The notes under the pieces are model-generated. The model did no database searches. It was not told the DNA's origin and saw only the letters and a list, made by a program, of their open reading frames with translations. Below are positions 7,508 through 14,010 of a DNA stretch of 64,000 nucleotides, piece after piece. This DNA is from Alteriqipengyuania flavescens (GTDB lineage: Bacteria > Pseudomonadota > Alphaproteobacteria > Sphingomonadales > Sphingomonadaceae), in NCBI RefSeq assembly GCF_030406725.1, contig NZ_CP129107.1, positions 1,426,001 through 1,490,000 on the forward strand. The letters are read 5' to 3'. Every line of letters begins with the position of its first letter. Within the stretch, counting starts at the first letter, position 1. The translations under genes and the position numbers were made by a program.

Positions 7508-9120
7508 ACCCATTCAAGCCCGCTGCCCTCATAGGCGGCGGGTTTTTCCTCGCCCTTCGCCGCGATACCGCAGGCCATGATAAGAGCGGCCATGCCGTCG
7601 ATGCGGTCGATCGAGCGCGCCTTATTCGGTTTGCGGTTGCCCGCCTGGTCGGTGTCAAAGATCAGGTTAGAGGCATTCCAGCGCAGCACCGGGTGCATCC
7701 CGTGTTTCAGCTCGGCTTCAAGCAACAGCATTTCGAAGGCGTCGATCGCACCGGCCATGCTAACGAAACCCTGCCCCCAAGGCTCTAGGGGCAGCTTCAC
7801 GCCTTCCCCGTCGAGGATGACATTCAGGTCCTCGATCGCGTGGCGGTCATAGGCAATGGCGCGAACGTCGAAGGCTGAGGCAATCTCTGCCAACCGGTGC
7901 GCGATATACCGCTTGTCGATCGCCTTGCCGGGGGTCGCTTCGATAAAACCCTGTTTTGCCCAGGTGCGATAGGGCACCCGGTCCACTTCCTCTTTCAGGT
8001 CGATACCGGCTTTCGGGCACCAGAAATAGGGCAGCACCGCCCCGCTTTCGGGGAAGTAAAGCACCAGCGCCGAAAGATCGCGGGTGCTGCTCAGATCGAG
8101 GCCCGCATAGCACCGCTTCCCGCGAAGCTCATTCAGGGGCACCGCCTCGCCGCAGGCGTCCCATTCTTTCGGGTTGATTGCCTTAGGCTCGGCATCCACG
8201 CGCATATTACAGTGAAGGTTGAGGAACGCCGGTTCGAATGTCGGCATCCGCTGCGCACGCTCAGCCTCATTGGCAATCTGTTCCGCCGATACGAAAACGC
8301 CGATCGCCGGATTCGCCAGCGGCCAGTTCTCAGGATCGTAGGGGTCGGCATCCTCCGGCACCGCGTAAAGCACGCCGTGGAACGCCGCGTCCTCGATCTC
8401 GCCCGAATTGACGCGCTCGGCATAGTCCACCAGTTCGGACATTAGGTTTTCCGGGTGCGGCGATTGCGTGCCGATCGCCAGCAACAGCGGCTCTTTCCGC
8501 TTGCCCATCGAGGTCCGCAGCACGTCGAACAGCTCGCGCTTTTTCCATTGCGCCAATTCATCGCAGACAATGAAGCTAGACGCCGTGCCGTGCACCGCCT
8601 TGCCGTCACTGGCGAGGGCGCGGTATTTGCTGCCCGTCTCCGCGTCCTCGATAATCTTGTAGAACCGCTGCACGTTCAACCGGTCGGCCATCCACGGGGT
8701 TGCCAGGATGATCGCTTCCATCTCGGCAAAGATCAGGCCCGCTTGCTCTTTCGTGGCAGCCGCCGAATAGCATTCGCCGCGTTGCTCGGCTTCCGGGCCA
8801 CACAGGTGGCACAGCGTCAGCAGGGCAGCGAGCACGGTCTTTCCCTGCCCACGCGCCACCGACATTAGGCCGGTTCGCACCCGGCGGTTGCCATCGCCAT
8901 CCACGGCATAGACGGCTTCGATCCAATCGCGCTGGAAGGGCAGCAGTTCGACATTCTCGCCCGCGCCGTAGCCCTTCGTGATCGGCAGGCTTTCGATGAA
9001 GGCGATAACCCGCTCGGCGCGGCTCAGGCCGTCCGCCTCCCACGGGAAACCGTTCTCAGCCGGAACGGTATTGGCAGCCGCCTTGCGCTGGCGCGATGCA
9101 CCCGGTCCTCTAGCGCCCAT
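7504..9120 (-). CDS. terL: Phage terminase large subunit
   Basis: The 538-residue protein has the Terminase_1 layout. The ATPase domain has Walker A VARGQGKT (about residues 87-94) and Walker B FIVCDEL; the C-terminal RNase-H-like nuclease has the acidic strand YAGLDLSSTRDLSALVLY and a DRIDGMAALIMACG segment. It cuts DNA and drives it into the prohead through the portal. The N-terminus MGARGPGASRQRKAA is typical of phage terminases. It is preceded by the HNH gene, as in many cos-packaging elements. No small terminase subunit is obvious beside it. Confidence 0.93.
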   Translation of the reverse strand: MGARGPGASRQRKAAANTVPAENGFPWEADGLSRAERVIAFIESLPITKGYGAGENVELLPFQRDWIEAVYAVDGDGNRRVRTGLMSVARGQGKTVLAALLTLCHLCGPEAEQRGECYSAAATKEQAGLIFAEMEAIILATPWMADRLNVQRFYKIIEDAETGSKYRALASDGKAVHGTASSFIVCDELAQWKKRELFDVLRTSMGKRKEPLLLAIGTQSPHPENLMSELVDYAERVNSGEIEDAAFHGVLYAVPEDADPYDPENWPLANPAIGVFVSAEQIANEAERAQRMPTFEPAFLNLHCNMRVDAEPKAINPKEWDACGEAVPLNELRGKRCYAGLDLSSTRDLSALVLYFPESGAVLPYFWCPKAGIDLKEEVDRVPYRTWAKQGFIEATPGKAIDKRYIAHRLAEIASAFDVRAIAYDRHAIEDLNVILDGEGVKLPLEPWGQGFVSMAGAIDAFEMLLLEAELKHGMHPVLRWNASNLIFDTDQAGNRKPNKARSIDRIDGMAALIMACGIAAKGEEKPAAYEGSGLEWV

Positions 9121-9682
9121 TTCGGTTGCCCTTTGAAACTAACTCAATTTTGTGGTCCCCCGGCGCTCTGGTCTCCCCAGTTACGAGCGATTTCTCGTTT
9201 TCTTGCGCACCAGCAGTTTGCGTAGTGCCCACACGACTAGGGTCCACAGCCCGATGATTCCGATCGTGACGAGGAAACCTAAGTTTATGCCTGGAATCTG
9301 TAATGCCAAGACAATCAGGACGAACCCGACCCAATAAAGGCCGGTCAGAAACGCGTTCATTTATGCTTCCCCCATTCCACGGATGATTAGGCGCTAATGG
9401 GGTTCCCTTTGCATCACAACCTTTTCTCGGTTTTGTGGTCCTCGCTGCTCCCGCCTCAGGTCCGCGTGCTGTCTTTGCCGAGTGGCAAGACAGGCATAGC
9501 GCCCGCAATCCATCGAGGCCGGGGAAGGGTGGCCCGCCGTCACTGATAGCGTGGACGTGATCGACATGGCTTGCCTGTATGTGTCTGCCGATGGCGCGGC
9601 AGTCCTCGCATAGGGGCGAGGCCGATAGCTTCACCTTGCGCAGGCGCTGCCATTGTGCGGTCGAGTAGGGCCATTCAGCCAT
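9110..9682 (-). CDS. HNH endonuclease (extended open frame, possible frameshift)
   Basis: The first 105 residues are a phage HNH nuclease: LCEDCRAIGR, HVDHVHAISDGG (the first His-Asp-His) and LRALCLSCHSAKTA, ending near GTPLAPNHPWN, where such proteins usually stop. HNH nucleases next to terminases assist terminase-mediated cleavage of packaged concatemers. The frame then continues 80 residues without recognisable content and overlaps the terminase start by 11 nt. Loss of one base in the G5 run at 9369-9373 would end the protein at a TAA directly before the 59-aa gene, so the extension is probably not original. Start overlaps the 85-aa gene by 8 nt. Confidence 0.8.
   Translation of the reverse strand: MAEWPYSTAQWQRLRKVKLSASPLCEDCRAIGRHIQASHVDHVHAISDGGPPFPGLDGLRALCLSCHSAKTARGPEAGAARTTKPRKGCDAKGTPLAPNHPWNGGSINERVSDRPLLGRVRPDCLGITDSRHKLRFPRHDRNHRAVDPSRVGTTQTAGAQENEKSLVTGETRAPGDHKIELVSKGNRNGR
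9181..9360 (-). CDS. 59-residue membrane protein between HNH and terminase
   Basis: This frame opens at ATG 9360 and reads MNAFLTGLYWVGFVLIVLAL, then a second hydrophobic stretch (INLGFLVTIGIIGLWTLVVW) and a basic tail RKLLVRKKTRNRS. A GGGGGA ribosome site lies 8 nt before the ATG, and a TAA sits directly ahead of it. Two membrane spans with a cationic end are clear. It lies wholly inside the 3' half of the HNH open frame but in another phase. A small holin-like or membrane accessory protein would fit; function unknown. Confidence 0.55.
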   Translation of the reverse strand: MNAFLTGLYWVGFVLIVLALQIPGINLGFLVTIGIIGLWTLVVWALRKLLVRKKTRNRS

Positions 9683-9932
9683 CGTCTGTTTCCGGTCCTA
9701 TCACTGCGATGATGTTGAAGCCCTTCACGGCACCGACGATTGCCCGCCGCTGCGACCGGGACGTGCCCTTGCTGAATAGCGCCGCCTCGATTTCGCGCGG
9801 CTTCATCGGACGGCTGACAGCATCGAGGGCGATCAGCGCCCCGCGCCGTTCATCCTCTGACATTGCCTCGATCCTCGCCACCAGATCGGATGGGTCGGGT
9901 TGCTTCCAATCGTGTTCCAGTTCGGTTTGCAC
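9675..9932 (-). CDS. 85-residue hypothetical protein (candidate small terminase or regulator)
   Basis: The protein reads MQTELEHDWKQPDPSDLVAR, followed by EAMSEDERRGALIALDAVSR and RSQRRAIVGAVKGFNIIAVI. It is mostly helical and charged, with a possible helix-turn-helix near KPREIEAALFSKGTSRSQRR. I do not recognise the family. It lies between the replication gene and HNH and overlaps HNH by 8 nt, so it belongs to the same operon. Given the lack of an identifiable small terminase, it is a candidate, but a small DNA-binding regulator is equally likely. Confidence 0.65.
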   Translation of the reverse strand: MQTELEHDWKQPDPSDLVARIEAMSEDERRGALIALDAVSRPMKPREIEAALFSKGTSRSQRRAIVGAVKGFNIIAVIGPETDDG

Positions 9933-9941
9933 GTCCGTCTC

Positions 9942-10721
9942 CTATGCTGCCAGTGCCTTGGCCAGCCGGTCACAGTGCCGGTCTGGCAGGTTCCTGCCGT
10001 TCACGAATTTACTGAGGGTGCCGCCGGGTATGTCGAGCGTGTCGGCAAGGCGCGATTGCTCGCCCGGATCGCTCGATTGCAGGTGATCCATGAGGCGCTG
10101 GCGCAGTTCGGCCAATTTTGCCCCCGATGTAGGATTGGCTTGTTTCCGTCCCGATGTTTCAGGCTCGGCGCTGCCTTCCCCCTGGTAAACTATTTGTGGC
10201 CCAGAATTTGAGCCACCCGGAAAACTGGAAACGTGGCTTGTTTCCGTCTCGGCACTGTCAGAAATTGAGCCACCCCCGGCGGGTGTTTCCATGCAAGTGT
10301 CAGAATTTGAGCCGGATGGTGTCAGATTTTGAGCCTGAGAATTTCCATGTTTCCACTTTTCGAAGTCCCGCGTCGGTGCGGACGGCTTGCATCCCGGCGC
10401 TGCCACCCACGTCAGGCGATAGGTCGCTGCCAGTAGATTGTTGCGGTTGAACGCGCCCGGTTTGGTCTGCGCGATGAATCCCTTCTCGATCAGCTCGGCA
10501 AGGCAACGCTTTACGGTATTGCGGGAAAGGCCGGTCGCCTTCGCGCCGGTCCTCTCGCTGAAATACAGTTCCCCGTTGCTGCCCCCGTCATCGAACCGGG
10601 CGAGCGCGATCAGCACCTTCACGGCATTGCCGGAAAGCGCCAACCACGCATCGCACCCGGTTATCGAGTGATAGAGCCGCAGGTGGCGCGGCTCTTTCTT
10701 TCGCCGGAACTTGTCCGCCAT
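9942..10721 (-). CDS. Replication initiator-like protein with winged helix (lambda O-like)
   Basis: The protein is about 259 residues, starting at MADKFRRKKEPRHLRLYHS. Residues 15-95 form a winged helix-turn-helix: AVKVLIALARFDDGG, GLSRNTVKRCLAELIEKGFI, then the wing. A low-complexity Ser/Thr/Gly linker (about 125-175) follows, and a Cro/XRE-like HTH (SRLADTLDIPGGTLSKFVNG) closes the protein. The linker-coding DNA holds four 16-bp repeats (10199-10335). N-terminal DNA-binding domain plus iterons inside the gene is the arrangement of lambda O with ori-lambda, so a replication initiator is the best reading. A plain HTH regulator is the alternative. The frame is open to 10793, but the upstream part overlaps the next gene. 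Confidence 0.65.
   Translation of the reverse strand: MADKFRRKKEPRHLRLYHSITGCDAWLALSGNAVKVLIALARFDDGGSNGELYFSERTGAKATGLSRNTVKRCLAELIEKGFIAQTKPGAFNRNNLLAATYRLTWVAAPGCKPSAPTRDFEKWKHGNSQAQNLTPSGSNSDTCMETPAGGGSISDSAETETSHVSSFPGGSNSGPQIVYQGEGSAEPETSGRKQANPTSGAKLAELRQRLMDHLQSSDPGEQSRLADTLDIPGGTLSKFVNGRNLPDRHCDRLAKALAA
10199..10335 (-). repeat. Four intragenic iterons, putative replication origin
   Basis: On the coding (minus) strand the consensus is GGCTCAAATTCTGACA. Copies occupy 10320-10335, 10298-10313, 10256-10271 and, less perfectly, 10199-10214 (about 13 of 16). Start-to-start spacings of 22, 42 and 57 bp place the first three copies close to whole helical turns apart. All copies face the same way and lie within the replication-protein gene. 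They encode a repetitive Ser/Asn-rich linker, so they may be selected as DNA rather than as protein. Confidence 0.55.
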
Positions 10722-10726
10722 TGCCC

Positions 10727-11104
10727 TTAGAAACCTTCGTCCGGGTCGCAGCCGGTATCGTCCACGGCACAATCGGGATCGCTCAATTCGCATCCCGGCC
10801 CGTCAGCGCCATACTTGGCCGAAAGGTTGGTATTCAGATCGTCCTCGTCGCACTGTCCGCCCGCGTCAGCGATTTGGCAGCCGGGGCCGTCATCGAGCGA
10901 AACCCAGGACGGCACCGAACTGATTTCGTCCTCGTTCCATTCGCCTTCCAGGTCCGGGTCGCCATCGGTGAGGTCGAGCCGTTCGATCAGGCGAGGGGTG
11001 AAGCGGGAACCGATACGGAACACGGTCGCCAGCGCCTCGGTCAATTCCTCGTATTCATCACGCGGGATCAGAATGCCGCTGTTATGGTGCAGAACACTAG
11101 CCAT
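10727..11104 (-). CDS. Acidic 125-residue hypothetical protein with Cys-containing repeats
   Basis: Start chosen at MASVLHHNSGILIPRDEYEE; the preceding gene overlaps it by 8 nt. The C-terminal 60 residues are very acidic and carry repeated DGPGC motifs (DGPGCQIAD and DGPGCELSD) plus further D-x-C pairs (QCDEDD, DPDCAVDD, GCDPDEGF). The six cysteines in an Asp-rich setting suggest metal binding or a secreted-type repeat. Similar acidic hypothetical proteins are common beside replication genes in alphaproteobacterial prophages. I assign no function. Confidence 0.65.
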   Translation of the reverse strand: MASVLHHNSGILIPRDEYEELTEALATVFRIGSRFTPRLIERLDLTDGDPDLEGEWNEDEISSVPSWVSLDDGPGCQIADAGGQCDEDDLNTNLSAKYGADGPGCELSDPDCAVDDTGCDPDEGF

Positions 11105-11255
11105 TGCGCGCCTCCACCATTCGAAGCCAGCGCAGCCGGTTCCGCATTTCAGCATTTGCTTGAAGGCGAGGGCGATAAGGCGTAGAGAGAGCTTCGAAGT
11201 TTCCAGCTTCAACCGAAGCCCTCTGAGCCATGCTCAGGGGGTTTTTGCTTTCCAT
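11097..11255 (-). CDS. 52-residue hypothetical protein
   Basis: The frame starts at ATG 11255 with MESKNPLSMAQRASVEAGNF and ends RNRLRWLRMVEARNG. A GGAGG lies about 12 nt upstream, inside the end of the excisionase gene, and its stop overlaps the next gene's ATG by 8 nt. The C-terminal half is a basic amphipathic helix. It is too short for a confident family, but the tight packing supports it as a translated operon member. Confidence 0.5.
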   Translation of the reverse strand: MESKNPLSMAQRASVEAGNFEALSTPYRPRLQANAEMRNRLRWLRMVEARNG

Positions 11256-11256
11256 G

Positions 11257-11433
11257 TCATGCCGCCTCCGAACTGAATGCAGCGTCCAGTTCAGATTTCC
11301 GAAAATAGAGCTTCCGGCCCTTACGGATGACAGGCAGCAGGCCCTTTTCCGCCATGTTGTAAACCGCGCGGGGGGTCTCCCCGATGTATTCTGCCGCAGC
11401 CTTGGCACCGGGCAGGAGGTCATTTGCAAGCAT
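11257..11433 (-). CDS. Excisionase/AlpA-type helix-turn-helix protein
   Basis: I choose ATG 11433 (MLANDLLPGAKAAAEYIGET), with GGAG 8 nt upstream; the frame extends to 11487 but would then cross the operator repeat. The 58-residue protein is a compact winged helix of the MerR/excisionase kind: AAEYIGETPRAVYNMAEKGL is the HTH, VIRKGRKLYFRKSELDAAF the wing. In satellites such AlpA-like proteins switch on excision and the structural operon. It heads the leftward operon and diverges from the regulator gene. Confidence 0.75.
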   Translation of the reverse strand: MLANDLLPGAKAAAEYIGETPRAVYNMAEKGLLPVIRKGRKLYFRKSELDAAFSSEAA

Positions 11434-11450
11434 TACGTCTTCTCCATTTA

Positions 11451-11522
11451 GGGACAGGTAACCCTTTCCCTTTACGCCGCGTTGCATTGTGTCGTCAATA
11501 GGGATAGGTGACCCTTCCCCTC
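11451..11522. promoter_or_regulatory. Paired operator repeats in the divergent control region
   Basis: Two direct copies of a 20-22 bp unit lie 50 bp apart: GGGACAGGTAACCCTTTCCC at 11451-11470 and GGGATAGGTGACCCTTCCCC at 11501-11520. Each has an internal GGGA...TCCC-like dyad. The left copy sits just upstream of the excisionase ATG, the right copy just upstream of the GTG I chose for the regulator. Five-turn spacing and placement suggest the lysis-lysogeny-type switch of the element, bound by the MerR-like regulator or the excisionase. Binding is inferred. Confidence 0.55.
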
Positions 11523-11536
11523 ATTCGGAGATTTTC

Positions 11537-12313
11537 GTGCCGTTATCGTTTGCTGAGGCCAGCTTCATCACCGGCTTAATCGCAGGCATCGACCCTTCGA
11601 AGGGGGCGACATTCGAGTCGCGACTAAAGCAGTGGCAGAAAAAAGGTTTTCCCGAGGGCACTCAAGTCGGGAAGGGGCAGCGTGCCGAATATGGCGCGAC
11701 TCAGGTTTTTCAGCTCGCCCTTATGGCAAAGCTCCTCAAGGTCGGATTGACGCCTGATCGAGCGCAACACGTGATTCTTGCCGGGTGGCCCGCCTTCAAG
11801 GACGGGATAGTTGAGACGCTATTGTGCCAGGCGAATGATGCGGACCACCTTCACTATTTCATGGTGCAGCTCGATGCGCTGTCTGACCTGACCAGCCCCG
11901 ATTCCGATCACGAGCATGTGTTCATCGAAATTTTGACAGACGACGAAATGGCCGAGGCGTGGGCACCGTCTGAGGAAATTGAATCCGAGGAAGAGGGGGA
12001 ACGATACGCTTATTTTCGCTTCCTCGTTAAGAACCGCATGGCGCTTTCGATCACGATAGAAATCGATTCCCTCCTGCTATGGGTTTGGGCAGCATTCGCT
12101 GCGCGTGAAATCGACCCTTCAATTTTTGCCGACGAACTGGCGACATGGGAGAGTGAGAGGCGCGAACGAGGGCGCTCACACCAAGGCGATCAGGAGGCAA
12201 TTAACAGCGATCTATCGAGACGCTCGCTCGAAGCCTCAAATGCCGTTGGCGTCGATCGAGTAGAGGCTGCGCGGGCGGCGCTATCCAAGGTTAAGAACAG
12301 TGGCAATTCGTAA
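11537..12313 (+). CDS. MerR-like regulatory protein of the element
   Basis: Start chosen at GTG 11537 (MPLSFAEASFITGLIAGIDP in translation), preceded by GGAG with a 6-nt gap. The upstream GTG at 11489 would place operator DNA inside the gene. Residues 1-90 resemble a MerR/HTH_17 winged helix: FESRLKQWQKKGFPEGTQVG, GQRAEYGATQVFQLALMAKL. The rest (about 170 residues) is acidic and helical with no family I recognise. Position opposite the excisionase and upstream of the integrase fits a repressor or master regulator. Confidence 0.6.
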   Translation: MPLSFAEASFITGLIAGIDPSKGATFESRLKQWQKKGFPEGTQVGKGQRAEYGATQVFQLALMAKLLKVGLTPDRAQHVILAGWPAFKDGIVETLLCQANDADHLHYFMVQLDALSDLTSPDSDHEHVFIEILTDDEMAEAWAPSEEIESEEEGERYAYFRFLVKNRMALSITIEIDSLLLWVWAAFAAREIDPSIFADELATWESERRERGRSHQGDQEAINSDLSRRSLEASNAVGVDRVEAARAALSKVKNSGNS

Positions 12314-13439
12314 GCGCCAGTGGACAGCCCCGGACGGCACCCCGAAACAGGCTTGGCTTGTCGATTACCGCGATCAGGCCGGGAAGCGCCGGTTCAAGCA
12401 ATTCTCCCGCAAGAAGGATGCGGACGCCTACGAACTGACAGCGAAGGGCGAGGTCCGCCAAGGCATCCACACTGCCGATAGCGATTCCGTATCGGTCGCC
12501 CGTGCCGCCGATCTATGGCTGGCGAAGGTTCGGGGCGATGGCCGGGAAACCACCACCACCGACGCTTACGAACAGCAGGTGCGGTTACATATCGTGCCCA
12601 GGTGTGGCGCGACGAAACTTTCCCAGCTTACGGCACCGGGCGTTCGGTCGATCGTGGACGATTGGCTAGGCGAGCTGTCCCGCGCGATGGCCGTCCGCTG
12701 CCTGAGGACGCTAAAGGCCATCCTCACCTATGCGCAGGAACGCGGCCTAGTCGCTCAGAATGTCGCGCTGGCAGTGAAGATCGAGAAACAGCCCCGGCCT
12801 AAGGGCAAGGTCAAGCCGCCGTCGAAGGTCGATCTAAGGGCCATCCTGAAAGCGTCGGACGCTTCCACCGATACGAAAGCCCGCGCGATGGTCGAACTGG
12901 CGATATTCACCGGCTTGCGGGCGTCGGAACTGCGAGGGCTGGCGTGGCGGTCGATCGACCTAAAAAAGGCCGTGCTGAATGTCGAACAGCGCGCCGATGC
13001 GAAGGGCGTGATCGGTGCCCCCAAGTCTGCCGCCGGGTTGCGCCGTATCGCCCTGCCGCCGCGCGTGGTGAAGGTGTTGCGCGAATGGAAGCTCGCCTGC
13101 CCCGCGCACGATCTCGATCTTGTGTTCCCCAGCGTGAAGGGCAAGCCGCTTTCGCACCATATCCTAATGAAGGATGTTGTCGGGCCGATCCAGATTGCCG
13201 CGAAGGTATCGACCGGCGGCGATGATCCTGCCCCGCGATATGGGATGCACGCTTTCCGGCACGCCGCTGCCAGCCTCTGGATCGAGCAAGGATTGAACCC
13301 CAAGCGCATTCAGGCGCTCATGGGGCACAGCTCTATCCAGGTGACGTTCGATACCTATGGGCATCTGTTCGACAATTCCGATCAGGACGCGCGGGAGGCC
13401 GCTGCGATCGAGGCTGCGCTGTTTGCCGATGCAACATGA
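12300..13439 (+). CDS. int: Tyrosine recombinase (site-specific integrase)
   Basis: This 379-residue phage integrase starts at a GTG overlapping the regulator gene by 14 nt. The N-terminal part has an arm-binding AP2-like domain (QWTAPDGTPKQAWLVDYRDQ), then a SAM-like core-binding domain. The catalytic residues are in FTGLRASELRG (Arg), HAFRHAAASLW (His-x-x-Arg) and LMGHSSIQVTFDTYGHLF (His, and Tyr nucleophile). It recombines at the tRNA-Gln 3' half; attR lies 46 bp past its stop, and its stop codon falls inside a putative arm-type site. Confidence 0.95.
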   Translation: MAIRKRQWTAPDGTPKQAWLVDYRDQAGKRRFKQFSRKKDADAYELTAKGEVRQGIHTADSDSVSVARAADLWLAKVRGDGRETTTTDAYEQQVRLHIVPRCGATKLSQLTAPGVRSIVDDWLGELSRAMAVRCLRTLKAILTYAQERGLVAQNVALAVKIEKQPRPKGKVKPPSKVDLRAILKASDASTDTKARAMVELAIFTGLRASELRGLAWRSIDLKKAVLNVEQRADAKGVIGAPKSAAGLRRIALPPRVVKVLREWKLACPAHDLDLVFPSVKGKPLSHHILMKDVVGPIQIAAKVSTGGDDPAPRYGMHAFRHAAASLWIEQGLNPKRIQALMGHSSIQVTFDTYGHLFDNSDQDAREAAAIEAALFADAT

Positions 13440-13450
13440 GTGGAACATGG
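13430..13450 (+). repeat. Putative integrase arm-type site, right end
   Basis: TGCAACATGAGTGGAACATG(G) repeats the 21-bp unit at 3330-3350 with two adjacent changes. It overlaps the last codons and stop of the integrase gene and lies 35 bp before the attR core. Confidence 0.5.
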
Positions 13451-13484
13451 CGCGGGTTTTCCGCAGTTTTGTGCGGGGTCGATG

Positions 13485-13533
13485 CGGACTCTGACTCCGT
13501 CAATCGAGGTTCGAATCCTCGCGGGGCATCCAG
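13485..13533 (+). repeat. attR: remnant 3' half of tRNA-Gln
   Basis: This direct copy of 3164-3212 lacks the 5' half of the tRNA, so it is not a functional gene. It is probably the original chromosomal 3' half, displaced when the element supplied its own copy at attL. It retains a fully paired T-stem with G-C where attL has A-T. Confidence 0.92.
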
Positions 13534-13640
13534 CCTTCCCGATCCGTTACCCCTGCGCAGGCACGTGATTTCACACGCGACGTCTCGACGTGCGTGCGCC
13601 GGCTTCCTATCTCGAAGCGGCAACGAGAATGGAGAGCGAT

Positions 13641-13970
13641 ATGGACGTGAAGCAGCTGACCGAAAACCTTGCCGTCACCGGACAGGTCCGCCCGGAAGAC
13701 ATCGCAGCGGTCAAGGCGGCGGGATTCCGATCGCTTGTCTGCAACCGGCCCGATGGCGAGGAGCCGGACCAGCCGGAATGGAGCCAGGTCGCCGCAGCCG
13801 CCGGAGACGCCGGGCTGGAAACGCGGTTCATCCCGATAGCCTCGGCCGATGATATCGCTGCCAGCAAGGACGAATTCGCCTCGGTGCTGGAAGAATTGCC
13901 GGGCCCGGTGCTCGCCTTCTGCCGCACCGGCAACCGTTCGGGAATGCTCTACCAGGCAAGCCAGGGCTGA
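13641..13970 (+). CDS. TIGR01244-family sulfur transferase/phosphatase-like protein
   Basis: The 109-residue protein starts at MDVKQLTENLAVTGQVRPED, with GGAGAG just upstream. It has the dual-specificity-phosphatase-like fold of the TIGR01244/DUF442 family: FRSLVCNRPDGEEPDQP and the Cys loop LAFCRTGNRSG. Members act as sulfide or persulfide-handling enzymes, or as the N-terminal domain of Blh-type fusions. It is the first chromosomal gene to the right of the satellite. Substrate unknown. Confidence 0.75.
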   Translation: MDVKQLTENLAVTGQVRPEDIAAVKAAGFRSLVCNRPDGEEPDQPEWSQVAAAAGDAGLETRFIPIASADDIAASKDEFASVLEELPGPVLAFCRTGNRSGMLYQASQG

Positions 13971-14010
13971 GCCGCTTGGCATTCCCGCCTTGCGCGCATA
14001 GGGCGGCGCG

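Larger units (their letters stand above)
3164..13533. mobile_element. Integrated capsid-forming phage satellite (cf-PICI-like)
   Basis: The element is bounded by direct repeats of the tRNA-Gln 3' half. From the right end it holds: integrase and MerR-like regulator (rightward), then leftward an excisionase-like protein, two small hypotheticals, a replication protein with intragenic iterons, an 85-aa protein, HNH nuclease, large terminase, major capsid, a 44-aa protein, prohead protease, portal, connector and head closure. One cargo gene (7253-7507) faces the other way. No tail, tape-measure, baseplate, holin or endolysin gene is recognisable, and the last head gene ends 160 bp from attL, so there is no room for them. 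Size and order resemble capsid-forming phage-inducible chromosomal islands. A remnant of a larger prophage is the alternative, but every open frame is intact. Confidence 0.85.

Noticed and set aside
3164-13533. Complete temperate prophage
   Set aside because: No tail, tape-measure, baseplate or lysis genes are present, and the att sites leave no space for them.
13500-13982. Minus-strand frame ending REDSNLD across attR
   Set aside because: This peptide is a familiar artefact of reading a tRNA 3' half in antisense; the rest is antisense to the sulfur transferase gene.
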